DNA from: an uncultured Bacilli bacterium
GTDB lineage: Bacteria > Bacillota_I > Bacilli_A > RF39 > UBA660
Reading direction: 5' to 3'
DNA length: 60,403 bases
Assembly (NCBI GenBank): GCA_947627995.1
Contig: CANQYE010000004.1
Span: 1 to 60,403 of the forward strand
Shown piece after piece: positions 8,828-18,440 of the stretch. Below the pieces are notes generated by a model. The model did no database searches. It saw only the letters and a program-made list of their open reading frames with translations, and was not told the origin of the DNA. Position numbers and translations under genes: made by a program. Each line of letters begins with the position of its first letter. Within the stretch, counting starts at the first letter, position 1.

Positions 8828-9772
8828 CTATTTTTCTAAATTTTCAATTAATTCAGCTTTTTTCATTGTTGAATAACCTTTAATGCCTTGCTCTTTAGCT
8901 ATAGTTTTTAATTCTACTAAAGTCATTTTACTATAATCTTTTGTTGTTTTAGTATCAACCTTATTTTCACTTATTTCTTCTTTAACTGCTTTTTCTTTTG
9001 ATTCTTTTTTTATTTCGTCTTTTTCTTTTGTTTCTTCTTTAATAACACTTTTTTTGCTTTTTTCTTCTTCTGTTACATAATCAACTAATTCTAACCCTTT
9101 TGCTTCGCAAATTGCATTATTTAAAACTCCTAGTACTACTTTAACACTTCTAACCGCATCATCATTTCCAGGAATAACATAATCAACATCATCTGGATCA
9201 CAATTTGTATCTACTATACCAAATACAGGAATATTTAGTTTACGTGCTTCTCTTATAGCACTATATTCTTTTTTAGGATCAGTAATTATCATAGCATTTG
9301 GTAACTTATCCATTTTTCGAATACCACATAATAATTTATTTAATTTTTCGTACTCTTTTTTTATTCCGACAACTTCTTTTTTAGGAAGGACTTCAAAAAC
9401 TCCTTCTTTTTCCATTGTTTCTATTTCTTCTAATCTTTTAATTCTTCTTCTAATTGTTCTAAAATTAGTAAGTGTTCCTCCTAGCCAACGTTCAGTAACA
9501 TAAAAGCTTTCAGAACGAATAGCTTCATCACGTGATGCATCTTGAGCTTGTTTTTTTGTTCCAACAAAAATAAAACTTCCTCCATTTTCTGCAATTTCAC
9601 GTATTTTTTCGTATGCTATTTCCATACATTTTTGTGTTTTTTGTAAATCAATAATATATATGTCATCTCTTGATGTGTAAATAAATTCTTTCATTTTAGG
9701 ATTCCATCTTTTTGTTTGATGCCCAAAATGAACTCCAGCTTCAAGTAAATTACTCATTGAAACTATATTCAT
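8828..9772 (-). CDS. rpsB: ribosomal protein S2 with C-terminal Rho-N-like domain
   Basis: S2 of the small subunit, starting [18 protein letters not shown] after a perfect AGGAGG site. The family core ends near residue 225. The protein then continues with a Lys/Glu-rich linker of about 50 residues and a terminal helical module ([20 protein letters not shown]..., residues about 281-314). That module matches the Rho N-terminal/SAP-like fold. Typical S2 is about 230-260 residues, so some 60-80 residues are extra. The same tail occurs on L20 in this window. Confidence 0.95.
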   Translation of the reverse strand: MNIVSMSNLLEAGVHFGHQTKRWNPKMKEFIYTSRDDIYIIDLQKTQKCMEIAYEKIREIAENGGSFIFVGTKKQAQDASRDEAIRSESFYVTERWLGGTLTNFRTIRRRIKRLEEIETMEKEGVFEVLPKKEVVGIKKEYEKLNKLLCGIRKMDKLPNAMIITDPKKEYSAIREARKLNIPVFGIVDTNCDPDDVDYVIPGNDDAVRSVKVVLGVLNNAICEAKGLELVDYVTEEEKSKKSVIKEETKEKDEIKKESKEKAVKEEISENKVDTKTTKDYSKMTLVELKTIAKEQGIKGYSTMKKAELIENLEK

Positions 9773-9890
9773 AATATTTCCTCCTTCGTTTTTTCTTCCA
9801 TATGTTTCAAATAACCATCACCAATTTGGCACTAGATAATTAAATTCACATATGTGTTTTTTGACTTTTTAAGTCCATTTTATTTTAACA
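9773..9890 (-). promoter_or_regulatory. 5' leader of rpsB
   Basis: The 118 bases before rpsB probably hold the promoter and an untranslated leader, likely for autogenous control by S2 as known in other bacteria. A perfect 10-base palindrome CACATATGTG lies at 9847-9856. CCAAATTGG and CATATG inverted repeats lie closer to the start. I cannot assign a -35/-10 pair with confidence. Confidence 0.4.
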
Positions 9891-9891
9891 A

Positions 9892-9926
9892 AAAAAAAGA
9901 ATAATAACAAGCTATTTTTTATTATT
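9892..9926 (-). terminator. terminator behind the membrane protein gene at 9912
   Basis: On the minus strand AATAATAA/TTATTATT with an 11-base loop is followed by CTTTTTTTT. The hairpin includes the stop codon of the upstream membrane-protein gene. Confidence 0.6.
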
Positions 9927-10397
9927 AATTTTAAAAATTAATAACTTTATAGTTGCTACTATAAAATATGCAAAATAAGCATAAATAAATAACCAAATAT
10001 AAGTATATTTTAATTTACTTGTTAAGAAATAAAATAAAAATGGCAAAGATATTAAACATAATATAATTACATACGTAAATTTATCTGTCTTTATTGTGTT
10101 ACTAATAGATTCTATTTTGTTATTAATTGCAAAATCAATACTAAGATAAAAACAAATTGTAAAAAATAACATTTTATTAACTAAAGTATTTTGAAAAAAA
10201 GAGAATATAATAAATATTAATATTAAAAAAGTAGGAAAAATTTTAAAAACTTTTTTATAATTTTGCTTAAATAAAGTTTTCAAAGTTGTTTTTTTATTAA
10301 TTTTATTATTTTTAATAGCATCTTTTATGACACAATAAAAATAAACTAACCAAATACAAAAAGTAAAAATACTAATAATTTTATTCAAAAACATCAC
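9912..10397 (-). CDS. small integral membrane protein, unknown
   Basis: This protein of about 160 residues has four or five hydrophobic helices (residues 5-23, 50-67, 72-88, 108-124, 132-153), and its termini and loops are Lys-rich. I do not recognise the family. The start is uncertain. GTG and ATG codons overlap the AAGGAAGTGA ribosome site, and a TTG nine bases downstream at 10388 has better spacing. It follows the small gene at 10409 and sits between obgE and rpsB. Confidence 0.6.
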   Translation of the reverse strand: MMFLNKIISIFTFCIWLVYFYCVIKDAIKNNKINKKTTLKTLFKQNYKKVFKIFPTFLILIFIIFSFFQNTLVNKMLFFTICFYLSIDFAINNKIESISNTIKTDKFTYVIILCLISLPFLFYFLTSKLKYTYIWLFIYAYFAYFIVATIKLLIFKINNKK

Positions 10398-10408
10398 TTC
10401 CTTAAAAT

Positions 10409-10633
10409 TTATTTAATAATTAATTTACCATTATATTTTTTATGATATTTATCACTAAATTTATTAAATATATCATTATTTGATTGATGATTTAATACAT
10501 TAATAACAATATTTGATATGTCATAATTTTCTAATATTTTAAAAACTCTATCATCCATTTTGTCTACTAAATGTCCATTTACTTCATCTAATAAATCTAC
10601 ATATAATGTTTTATTTGTATAATATATATCCAT
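10409..10633 (-). CDS. small protein, possibly a degenerate STAS domain
   Basis: This 74-residue protein has alternating strand and helix segments (LYVDLLDEVNGHLVDKMDDR; VFKILENYDISNIVINVL; NGKLIIK). These resemble a shortened STAS/anti-sigma-antagonist fold. The DSSG phosphoserine loop of classic antagonists is not present. I chose ATG 10633 because GGTGATAGGA lies before it. It lies between obgE and a small membrane protein gene. The fold assignment is tentative. Confidence 0.4.
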   Translation of the reverse strand: MDIYYTNKTLYVDLLDEVNGHLVDKMDDRVFKILENYDISNIVINVLNHQSNNDIFNKFSDKYHKKYNGKLIIK

Positions 10634-10701
10634 TCCTATCACCAATTGTAATGTAACAGATATTAATTTAATTTTCTATAACTTCGACAAAAGATCCTAA
10701 A

Positions 10702-11970
10702 TTATTCTTTAAAAATAAATATATTATCACATATAGATATTTCATCGCCTTTTTTAGCACCCAATTTTTCTAACTCTTCTTCTACCCCCATTTGACGAAG
10801 TTTACGACCAAATCTAATTACTGCATCATCTAAGTCAAAACGAGTCATTTTAAATAATCTTTCTATTTCATTACCAGAAACAATCCATAAATCATTTTCT
10901 TTTTTTATTTTAAATGGTTCTTTTTTTTCGAATTTAAATACCACTTCATCATTTTGATTTTTAATTGATGGCTTTAATTTTTCATCTTCTAAAGCATCTG
11001 CTAATTTAATTAATAATTCATCAATTCCGGCTCCAGTCATCGCACTTATTTCACAAATTTCAATGTCTGGATATTTATTTTTAAATTTTATTAAATTATC
11101 TTTAGCATTTTCCAAATCCATTTTATTAGCTATTACTATTTGCCTTTTTTGTACTAAACTTAAACTATATTGAGAAAGCTCAGTATTTATTTTTTCATAA
11201 TCTTCAATAGGATCACGATAATCAACTCCGGCCATATCAATAACATGGCCTATAACTTTTGTCCTTTTTGTATGTCTTAAAAATTGATGACCTAATCCTG
11301 CCCCTGATGCTGCTCCTTCAATTAAACCAGGTAAATCCGCCATTACAAATTTACGATGATCTTTTAATTGAACTACACCTAAATTGGGACTTAATGTTGT
11401 AAAATGATAAGCTGCAATTTTGGGTTTGGATGCACTTATTAAACTTAAAATAGAACTTTTCCCAACACTAGGAAAGCCTACCAAGCCAACATCGGCTAAT
11501 ACCTTTAATTCTAATTTTACAAATAACTCTTCTCCAGGCTCTCCTAATTCACAAATTTTTGGAGCAGGATTATCATGAGTTGCATAATATTTATTTCCAT
11601 GTCCCCCTCTTCCACCATGGGCAACTATAAATTCTTGCTCATCATTTACTAAATCTACTATTATTTTATTACTATCAATATTCGTAATAGTAGTTCCTTC
11701 CGGTACTTTTATAATTAAATCATCTGCATTTTTTCCGTGCCGATTAGATCCTTTACCATTTTCTCCTTTTTTACCTTTAATTATTTTTTGATATTTCAAA
11801 TCAAATAAAGTAGTTAAATTTCTATCCACTTTAAAAATAATATTGCTTCCTCGTCCACCATTTCCTCCGTCTGGTCCGCCCATAGGCACATATTTTTCAC
11901 GTCGAAAAGATGAACAACCATCTCCACCTTTTCCAGCAATTAATTTTATATTTATTTCATCAACGAACAT
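10702..11970 (-). CDS. obgE: GTPase Obg
   Basis: This 422-residue protein has all three Obg parts. The glycine-rich Obg fold covers residues 1-158 (FVDEINIKLIAGKGGDGC; GGDGGNGG-type loops). The G domain starts with the P-loop GFPSVGKSS, with DLPG and NKMD motifs. A C-terminal OCT domain (about 345-422) ends in ISICDNIFIF. Obg binds the 50S subunit and acts in ribosome assembly and the stringent and sporulation responses. The start follows TTAGGTGAGAGT. Confidence 0.96.
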   Translation of the reverse strand: MFVDEINIKLIAGKGGDGCSSFRREKYVPMGGPDGGNGGRGSNIIFKVDRNLTTLFDLKYQKIIKGKKGENGKGSNRHGKNADDLIIKVPEGTTITNIDSNKIIVDLVNDEQEFIVAHGGRGGHGNKYYATHDNPAPKICELGEPGEELFVKLELKVLADVGLVGFPSVGKSSILSLISASKPKIAAYHFTTLSPNLGVVQLKDHRKFVMADLPGLIEGAASGAGLGHQFLRHTKRTKVIGHVIDMAGVDYRDPIEDYEKINTELSQYSLSLVQKRQIVIANKMDLENAKDNLIKFKNKYPDIEICEISAMTGAGIDELLIKLADALEDEKLKPSIKNQNDEVVFKFEKKEPFKIKKENDLWIVSGNEIERLFKMTRFDLDDAVIRFGRKLRQMGVEEELEKLGAKKGDEISICDNIFIFKE

Positions 11971-12039
11971 ACTCTCACCTAAATTTAAATTTATGTATTC
12001 ATTATATTACAAAATGAATATATTTTAAAGAGGTATAAT

Positions 12040-13332
12040 ATGAAAAAAAACTTATTTGTAAAATCAACTATTATTTTAATTATAGGTAGCATGATTACTA
12101 AAGTATTAGGTTTTGTAATTAAAATAGCATACACAAGAATTATTGGAGAAAATGCAGTTTCTTTATACATGCTTTTAATGCCTACTTATTCGTTATTAGT
12201 GACCTTTTCATCTTTAGGATTACCGATTGCTATATCAAAGTTAGTAGCCGAAAAAAAAGCTCGATCATCAAAAATATTTTTTTCTATTTTTCCTATTATG
12301 ATTTTTCTAAATTTAGCTATTATAATACTTATAATTTTTTTAAGTCCATTTATCGCAAATACATTACTAAATGAACCCAAAACCCATTATTTAATTATAG
12401 CAATGAGTTTAGTTTTACCTTTTATATCCTTATCCAGCTTAATAAGAGGGTATTTTTTTGGAAAACAAAAAATGTTTCCTCATACTCTTTCAAACATCGT
12501 AGAACAAATTGTAAGAATTTTATTAATACTAATTATAATTCCTCGACTAATTAAAATTAGTGATGTTGCAGGGGTATTAGGTTTAATTCTGCTAAATATA
12601 ATTTCTGAAACAGTATCAATTATTATTTTTTTAATTTTTTTACCTAAAAATTTTAAAATAACAAAAAAAGATTTAACTCCTGATATTGCTACCATTAAAG
12701 ATGTTTTTAAAATTAGTCTTCCCTCAGTTTCTTCAAGAATAATAGGAAATATTGGTTATTTTTTTGAGCCCATTATTTTAACAAACTTAATGCTTTTTTC
12801 TGGGTATACTTCTACTTTTATAATTAAAGAATATGGAATATATAATGCTTATTCTTTACCTTTACTATTAGTCCCATCTTTTTTTATAACTTCCATTAAT
12901 ACAGCTTTAGTCCCAGAAATATCTAAATATCATGCCAAAAATAATAACTATATGGTTAAAAAAAGATTAAAACAAGGTCTATTTTATTCATTTTTAATTG
13001 GATTAATATTTACTATTATATTATTTATTTTTGCCAAAAATATTTTACAAATATTATATAATACCACTAGTGGTTTAATTTATTTTAAAGTATTAGCTCC
13101 ATTTTTCTTATTATTTTATCTCGAAGGACCACTAATAAGTGTATTACAAGCACTAAATAAAGCCGCCACTTCAATGAAAATAACAATTTATGGTGTAATA
13201 ATAAAAATTATTACTTTATCAATTTTTAGTTTATGTCATATCGGTTTATATGGTTTAGTTATATCTGAAATAACAAATATCATTTTTGTTGTATTATATA
13301 ATTTTAAAGAAGTAAAAAAAGAAATAAAATAA
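12040..13332 (+). CDS. SpoVB/MurJ-family lipid flippase-like protein
   Basis: This 430-residue polytopic protein is of the MVF/polysaccharide-transporter superfamily. The opening (STIILIIGSMITKVLGFVIKIAYTRIIG) is typical of SpoVB and its relatives, with about a dozen hydrophobic helices. SpoVB moves lipid-linked cortex precursors during sporulation; vegetative paralogues move other polyprenyl-linked sugars. At 430 residues it is shorter than SpoVB (just over 500), so the last helices may be missing. Divergent from obgE, with an AGAGG ribosome site. Confidence 0.75.
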   Translation: MKKNLFVKSTIILIIGSMITKVLGFVIKIAYTRIIGENAVSLYMLLMPTYSLLVTFSSLGLPIAISKLVAEKKARSSKIFFSIFPIMIFLNLAIIILIIFLSPFIANTLLNEPKTHYLIIAMSLVLPFISLSSLIRGYFFGKQKMFPHTLSNIVEQIVRILLILIIIPRLIKISDVAGVLGLILLNIISETVSIIIFLIFLPKNFKITKKDLTPDIATIKDVFKISLPSVSSRIIGNIGYFFEPIILTNLMLFSGYTSTFIIKEYGIYNAYSLPLLLVPSFFITSINTALVPEISKYHAKNNNYMVKKRLKQGLFYSFLIGLIFTIILFIFAKNILQILYNTTSGLIYFKVLAPFFLLFYLEGPLISVLQALNKAATSMKITIYGVIIKIITLSIFSLCHIGLYGLVISEITNIIFVVLYNFKEVKKEIK

Positions 13333-13333
13333 T

Positions 13334-14923
13334 TTATTTCTGAAATGCCTTTAAATCATATACTTTAGCTTTTTTCAAATTAGCGGGATTTTCAAAATCA
13401 GAATTTATACCCATTCTTTGAGCTAAAGTAAAATCATAATTTTTATTATCATATATACCATTTAGAAAATCTTGTAAATTAGCTTCCTGAATATCTTTAT
13501 ATGCTAAATATGCAAAACAATTTGCCAATATATTTATTGAAGAATCAGGATTTTGAAGTACTTGAAATTGATTTTTAATAATACGTTTACTTAATTTAAT
13601 TATATAAGTTAATAATTTATCCATTTCGGCAAAAGACATATTTATTTTTATATTAAATTCATTTTTATATATATAATCTTGTAATATTTGTTTTAAAACA
13701 TCTTGATTAGGCTCTTTTATTTCTAATAAATTAAATCTTCGAGAAAATGCTTTATCCGTAGAAAAAAATTTCATATACTCTTCTTTCGTAGTACATCCGA
13801 TAACTTTTATATTATTTTCAGAAATATATGGTTTTAAAATATTAGCAATGTCATTATTACTATCAATTGTCGTCCCATTACCAATAACACTATGTATTTC
13901 ATCTAAAAATAATATAACATCTTTTTTATTTTGAAGTGCAACACATAAGTTTTTAATTTTCTCTTCTAATGATCCTCGAAAATGTGTATCTGCTATAAGG
14001 CTAGAAATATTTACACTTAAAATTCCCTTATTTCTTAAAAATTTAGAAACTTCTCCTTTTCTAATTAAATATGCTAATCCTTTAACTAAAGCGGTTTTAC
14101 CTACGCCAGCCTCACCAATTAAAACTACCCCTTTATTAGGAATTAATATTAATTTTTGTAATTCATTAAGTTCTTCTTCCCTACCAATAGCTGGATTCGT
14201 TTTATATTCATTATCAGTTAAATAAAATCCGTTATCAATTTTATCTTTTAAATGCACTTCTGTATACTTATAATTATTTTGATTATCACATATTTCTTTA
14301 TTAACCTGATTTTCATTTTTTTGCACTTCTTCTGCACGCTTATAGTTATCTTGAATATCACATATTTCTTTATTAAACCATTCTCCATTTTCTAGCACTT
14401 CTATCGAAGTAACATCAAAATTTTCAAGTAATTTTAGTGAATCTGAAAACATTATCCCTCCATGTGTATGAGCACGCATAATTTTTGAAGCATAATTTTC
14501 ATTATTGAAATAACAATCTAAATTTTTAGATCTTTTATAATAAATAATTAAATAAATATCAACAATACCTTTAAGATATTTTAGTGCTTTACCTTTAAAT
14601 AATTCAACAAACTTAATAATTATTTCTTGTAAACAAAGTTTTTCTTCTTTAAGATTTTTAGGAAAATAAATATCTTTTACTTCAAGCAATTTTGCTTGAT
14701 TTATAATATCGTATTTAATAAAATAAATCCCTTTATTATTTTCAACTAGTTCAATATTTTTCAACGCTGGATGTTTAAAAAAAATTATATTTTCATTAAA
14801 AATATTTTCATCTAAAATACAATCTTGATCAGAAAAATGATAATCAGATCTTCCAAATAATCTTTTTTTAATATCATTAATTGTATAATCTTGGCCTTGA
14901 TAAACAATTAAAAATCCATTCAT
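13334..14923 (-). CDS. Clp-like single-ring AAA+ ATPase with novel N-terminus
   Basis: Residues 245-450 form one AAA+ module like the first ring of ClpA/B. Walker A is GEAGVGKT (270-277), Walker B VILFLDE (336-342), sensor 1 IGCTT and an arginine pair FSRRF (393-397). The 180-residue N-terminal part is unfamiliar and contains HTHGG (152-156). Between them is an imperfect 24-residue tandem duplication (NKEICD..., at 184 and 208). No second AAA ring or ClpP-binding loop is evident, so a role in remodelling rather than proteolysis is an inference. Function unknown. Confidence 0.7.
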   Translation of the reverse strand: MNGFLIVYQGQDYTINDIKKRLFGRSDYHFSDQDCILDENIFNENIIFFKHPALKNIELVENNKGIYFIKYDIINQAKLLEVKDIYFPKNLKEEKLCLQEIIIKFVELFKGKALKYLKGIVDIYLIIYYKRSKNLDCYFNNENYASKIMRAHTHGGIMFSDSLKLLENFDVTSIEVLENGEWFNKEICDIQDNYKRAEEVQKNENQVNKEICDNQNNYKYTEVHLKDKIDNGFYLTDNEYKTNPAIGREEELNELQKLILIPNKGVVLIGEAGVGKTALVKGLAYLIRKGEVSKFLRNKGILSVNISSLIADTHFRGSLEEKIKNLCVALQNKKDVILFLDEIHSVIGNGTTIDSNNDIANILKPYISENNIKVIGCTTKEEYMKFFSTDKAFSRRFNLLEIKEPNQDVLKQILQDYIYKNEFNIKINMSFAEMDKLLTYIIKLSKRIIKNQFQVLQNPDSSINILANCFAYLAYKDIQEANLQDFLNGIYDNKNYDFTLAQRMGINSDFENPANLKKAKVYDLKAFQK

Positions 14924-15008
14924 ACTTCTTTCTCCTTTTAGAGTATTATTCTATTATAAAATTTTAAAAATAGCAATAAAAATAGATTTATAAAATTTAT
15001 TTTAACAA

Positions 15009-16427
15009 TTAATGAATTAATGAGGGTGAAACAATATGACCATCTAAGCTAAAACTTTTTACTTCTGTTATTTTGACATCAATAATTTTGCCAATATATT
15101 TTTTATCCGCTTTCACATTTACTAGTTTCATGGTATCTGTATATCCATATAGTTTTGTATCATCTTTTTCACTTATTCCTTGAATTAACACCTTAACCGT
15201 TTGATTTAATAATTTTTGATTATTTAATAATGAATATTTATTAACTACTAAATTTAATTGAGCAAGCCTTTTTTCTTTTTCTTCTTGGGATACTTTATCA
15301 TCTATTAAAGCAGCAGGAGTTCCTTCTCTTTTAGAATAAATAAATGTAAAAGCCCCATCAAATTGACATTTATTTACTATATCAATTGTTTCTTTAAAAT
15401 CATCATTAGTTTCATTAGGAAAACCTACAATTATGTCAGTAGTAATAGCAACATTATGAACTTTTTCTTTAATTTTATTAAATAAAATAAGATAATCTTC
15501 TTTAGTATAACGTCTTCCCATTAATTTCAAAATTCTATTACTTCCAGATTGAATTGGTAAATGTATATATGGCATTATATTTGCATTTCTTGCAATTACA
15601 TTAATCATTTCATCAGTAAAATCCCAAGGATGACTAGTTACAAACCGAATACGAGGAATACCTGTTTGGCTAACTAAATCTAATAACTCAGCAAATGATA
15701 TTTCATTTTCACTATCTTTTCCATATGCATTAACATTTTGTCCAAGTAAGGTTACTTCTTGATAATTTTTATCTATTAAATCATTTATTTCTTTTAAAAT
15801 ATCCTCATGTTTTCTACTTCTTTGTTTCCCTCTAGTATATGGAACTATACAATAAGTACAAAATTTATCACAACCATACATAATATTAACCCAAGCTGTA
15901 TACTTAGAATCTCTTTTATAAATATAATTTTCAAATACTCTACCCTCTTTGCTAAAAACATTTATATTAAGTTTATTATCATGTTCAATTAGCATTCGTG
16001 GTAAATCACTTATATTATGGGTTCCAAATACAATATCAATATATTTGTGTTTATTTAATATTTCTTTACATACTCCCTCTTCTTGAGCCATACATCCGCA
16101 TAAGCCTATAATAACATCTTTGTTTTGTTTTAAATGTTTACATCTGCCTAAAAATCCAAATACTTTGTCATGTACATTTTCCCTTATTGCACATGTATTT
16201 AATAAAATCAAATATGCATCATTCATATCATTTGTTTCAATGAAACCTAATTCTTCCAAATATCCTTTAATAATTTCAGAATCATGAACATTCATTTGAC
16301 AACCATATGTTTTTAAAAAATATTTTTTGTTTTTGAAATAATTTTTTGGATATTCTACTTTATCATAAATATATTCGGTTTCTTCAGCATTTCTTTGCTT
16401 AGCTTCTAAATAGTTTGGTAATTTCAT
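15009..16427 (-). CDS. miaB: tRNA methylthiotransferase MiaB
   Basis: This 472-residue radical-SAM enzyme adds a 2-methylthio group to N6-isopentenyl-adenosine-37 of tRNA. The N-terminal UPF0004 domain has the cluster-binding Cys (YGCQMNVHDSE, NTCAIRENV, GCMAQEE). The radical-SAM CxxxCxxC is CDKFCTYC near residue 190. The C-terminal TRAM domain carries VLIQGIS. Start after AGGAGG. It lies nine bases downstream of the acetyltransferase gene. Confidence 0.95.
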   Translation of the reverse strand: MKLPNYLEAKQRNAEETEYIYDKVEYPKNYFKNKKYFLKTYGCQMNVHDSEIIKGYLEELGFIETNDMNDAYLILLNTCAIRENVHDKVFGFLGRCKHLKQNKDVIIGLCGCMAQEEGVCKEILNKHKYIDIVFGTHNISDLPRMLIEHDNKLNINVFSKEGRVFENYIYKRDSKYTAWVNIMYGCDKFCTYCIVPYTRGKQRSRKHEDILKEINDLIDKNYQEVTLLGQNVNAYGKDSENEISFAELLDLVSQTGIPRIRFVTSHPWDFTDEMINVIARNANIMPYIHLPIQSGSNRILKLMGRRYTKEDYLILFNKIKEKVHNVAITTDIIVGFPNETNDDFKETIDIVNKCQFDGAFTFIYSKREGTPAALIDDKVSQEEKEKRLAQLNLVVNKYSLLNNQKLLNQTVKVLIQGISEKDDTKLYGYTDTMKLVNVKADKKYIGKIIDVKITEVKSFSLDGHIVSPSLIH

Positions 16428-16435
16428 ATATCCTC

Positions 16436-17020
16436 CTATATTTTATCTTCTCTTGGTTTATTTGTTTGTCTTTCCCTTGCAATAGCAAAAGTGTTTTCTG
16501 GTAATTCTTTATTTATAGTACTACCTGCTGCAATAAAAGAATTTTTACCTATTTTTATTGGAGCAATTAAAGTTGTATTACTACCAATAAATGAATTATC
16601 TTCAATTATAGTTTTATTTTTATTAATACCATCATAATTAGCTACAATTGTTCCTGCCCCTATATTGATATTGCTTCCTAAATCTGCATCTCCTACATAA
16701 GCTAAATGCGGAATTTTTGTATTCTCTTTAACTTTTACATTTTTTACTTCTACAAAACTGCCAATTTTAACATTATCTTCAGTTATTGTATTTTCCCTAA
16801 TATTGGAAAATGGCCCAATAATATTATTTCTGCCAATCTTACTTTTATTAATATAAGAACAAGAAATTTTTGTATTTTCTTTAATAATAGAATCTTTAAT
16901 AAAAGAATTAGATTCTATTATTACCCCAGCTTCAATCGTAGAATTTATAATTACTACATTCGGATATATTTTTGCATTTTTATCTATTTTATTATTACTA
17001 ATATTATTATCTATATTCAT
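16436..17020 (-). CDS. GlmU-like acetyltransferase domain alone
   Basis: This 194-residue protein is a left-handed beta-helix of hexapeptide repeats. It matches only the C-terminal half of GlmU: KIGSFVEVKN, then IPHLAYVGDADLGSNINIGAGT with the catalytic His, then VANYDGINK. The ending FIAAGSTINKELP is also GlmU-like. Whole GlmU is about 450 residues with an N-terminal uridylyltransferase, which is absent, and no in-frame remnant lies upstream. It likely acetylates glucosamine-1-phosphate for peptidoglycan. A separate uridylyltransferase would be needed elsewhere. Start after AGGTGAAATAA. Confidence 0.8.
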   Translation of the reverse strand: MNIDNNISNNKIDKNAKIYPNVVIINSTIEAGVIIESNSFIKDSIIKENTKISCSYINKSKIGRNNIIGPFSNIRENTITEDNVKIGSFVEVKNVKVKENTKIPHLAYVGDADLGSNINIGAGTIVANYDGINKNKTIIEDNSFIGSNTTLIAPIKIGKNSFIAAGSTINKELPENTFAIARERQTNKPREDKI

Positions 17021-17104
17021 TTATTTCACCTGCCAATATAATAACATATTTTATGCCTAGGCAAAAGAAATAAATACACATATATTATAAATGAGGTGTA
17101 AAAA

Positions 17105-17905
17105 ATGTTATATTTATCTAAAATTCCTTATCCATTGTTAGCTTTTTTTGCAGCAATTTTTACTTGGGGAATCACTGCCTTAGGGGCTTGTGTAGTATTT
17201 TTATTTAAAAAAATCAATAAAAATGTTATGGATGCAATGTTAGGATTTGCAGCCGGGGTTATGATTGCAGCCAGTTTTTTTTCTTTAATTTCTCCAGCTA
17301 TTGAAATGAGCGAAAATTTAAAATTAATTCCATGGATAGTCTGTTTTATCGGATTTATTTTAGGTGGGATTCTTTTATTTTCAGGAGATAAATTTTATGA
17401 TTTTTGGACTAAAAAAATAAAAAGAAAAACAACAGAAGCAAATTTAAAAAGAGTATGGCTTTTAGTTTTTTCAATAACCTTACATAATATTCCTGAAGGA
17501 TTAGCAATCGGTGTTGCCTTTGGTTCGTTAGCTTATCATATTGATGGGGCAACTTTGGCTAGTGCTTGTGCTTTAGCTCTTGGTATTGGAATCCAAAATT
17601 TTCCTGAAGGAAGTGCTGTTAGTGTTCCTCTCTTAAGAGAAGGATTTTCACGTCAAAAAGCCTTTTTTATTGGGCAATTAAGCGGAATAGTCGAACCAAT
17701 TAGTGCTTTAATCGGAGCCCTTTTGGTTATAAAAGCAAGAGTTCTATTACCATTTCTACTAGCTTTTGCAGCTGGAGCAATGATTTATGTTGTCGTAGAA
17801 GAATTAATCCCAGAAAGTCAAACTAATAAGAAAAAAGATTTAATGGCTCTATTCACATTAATTGGTTTTAGTATTATGATGATATTAGATTTAGCCTTAG
17901 GCTAG
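17105..17905 (+). CDS. ZIP family metal transporter
   Basis: This 266-residue membrane protein has eight predicted helices. The two ZIP metal-site motifs are HNIPEGLAIGVAFG (helix 4) and QNFPEGSAVSVPL (helix 5); the second lacks the common His but keeps NFPEG. Such transporters import zinc and other divalent metals. A basic cytosolic loop (TKKIKRKT) lies before helix 4. Start after GAGGTG. An 8-base palindrome GCCTAGGC lies in the divergent promoter gap upstream. Confidence 0.9.
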   Translation: MLYLSKIPYPLLAFFAAIFTWGITALGACVVFLFKKINKNVMDAMLGFAAGVMIAASFFSLISPAIEMSENLKLIPWIVCFIGFILGGILLFSGDKFYDFWTKKIKRKTTEANLKRVWLLVFSITLHNIPEGLAIGVAFGSLAYHIDGATLASACALALGIGIQNFPEGSAVSVPLLREGFSRQKAFFIGQLSGIVEPISALIGALLVIKARVLLPFLLAFAAGAMIYVVVEELIPESQTNKKKDLMALFTLIGFSIMMILDLALG

Positions 17906-17934
17906 ATTTTTTTTAAGCTGTTTTTTTTCAAAAT

Positions 17935-17960
17935 AAAAATTCATTTTAATAATGAATTTA
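17935..17960 (-). terminator. terminator of the PepSY gene
   Basis: On the minus strand AAATTCATT/AATGAATTT with a short loop is followed by T-rich sequence, just behind the stop at 17966. Confidence 0.6.
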
Positions 17961-17965
17961 TTTAA

Positions 17966-18331
17966 TTAATCTCTTTCTTTAAAAGAATGAATTATCTCAC
18001 CATTTACAGCATCTATATAATATTCATATTCGAATTCCATATAATTAAAATCTATTTCATAAACTGTTTGATTATATTTATAATCTAGTTCAACACTTAA
18101 ATCATGAATATCGCTTTGATTTATTTTTTCATTATTTAAAGCAATATTTAAAGCCTCTTCTTTAGATAAATAATTGTTATTATTTGTATTATTATCAATA
18201 CGAAAATTATTTTCGTAAGGTTTAGTATTTAAATTTGTTTTCATTATTAAAATGACAATAATAAATACTAATAAAGCAATAACAACTAATAAAATTGGTA
18301 AGATAATATTATTTTTATTTTTTTCTTTCAT
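17966..18331 (-). CDS. membrane-anchored PepSY domain protein
   Basis: This 121-residue protein has one N-terminal membrane helix (residues 9-30), an Asn-rich linker and a PepSY domain. The PepSY pattern is YLSKEEALNIALNNEKI, a Tyr-rich beta sheet (YEIDFNYMEFEYEYYID) and the closing DAVNGEIIH. PepSY domains are extracytoplasmic and are thought to inhibit proteases or act as sensors. The gene is monocistronic. Confidence 0.75.
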   Translation of the reverse strand: MKEKNKNNIILPILLVVIALLVFIIVILIMKTNLNTKPYENNFRIDNNTNNNNYLSKEEALNIALNNEKINQSDIHDLSVELDYKYNQTVYEIDFNYMEFEYEYYIDAVNGEIIHSFKERD

Positions 18332-18440
18332 TTAAAATTTCCTTTCTAATTAACAATCGCTACTATATTTATTTAATAAATTTTATAATTTTTATTTTTA
18401 GCTAGTCTTAATAAATTAAAATTTAAATGTTTATTTTTCT

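Noticed and set aside
11843-12028. Open frame opposite the start of obgE, rich in Pro
   Set aside because: It is the reverse reading of the glycine-rich Obg coding sequence, with no ribosome site; an ordinary antisense shadow.
17053-17062. GCCTAGGC palindrome before the ZIP transporter as a zinc-regulator operator
   Set aside because: Eight bases is too short, and it does not fit the Zur consensus I know; no second copy is seen.
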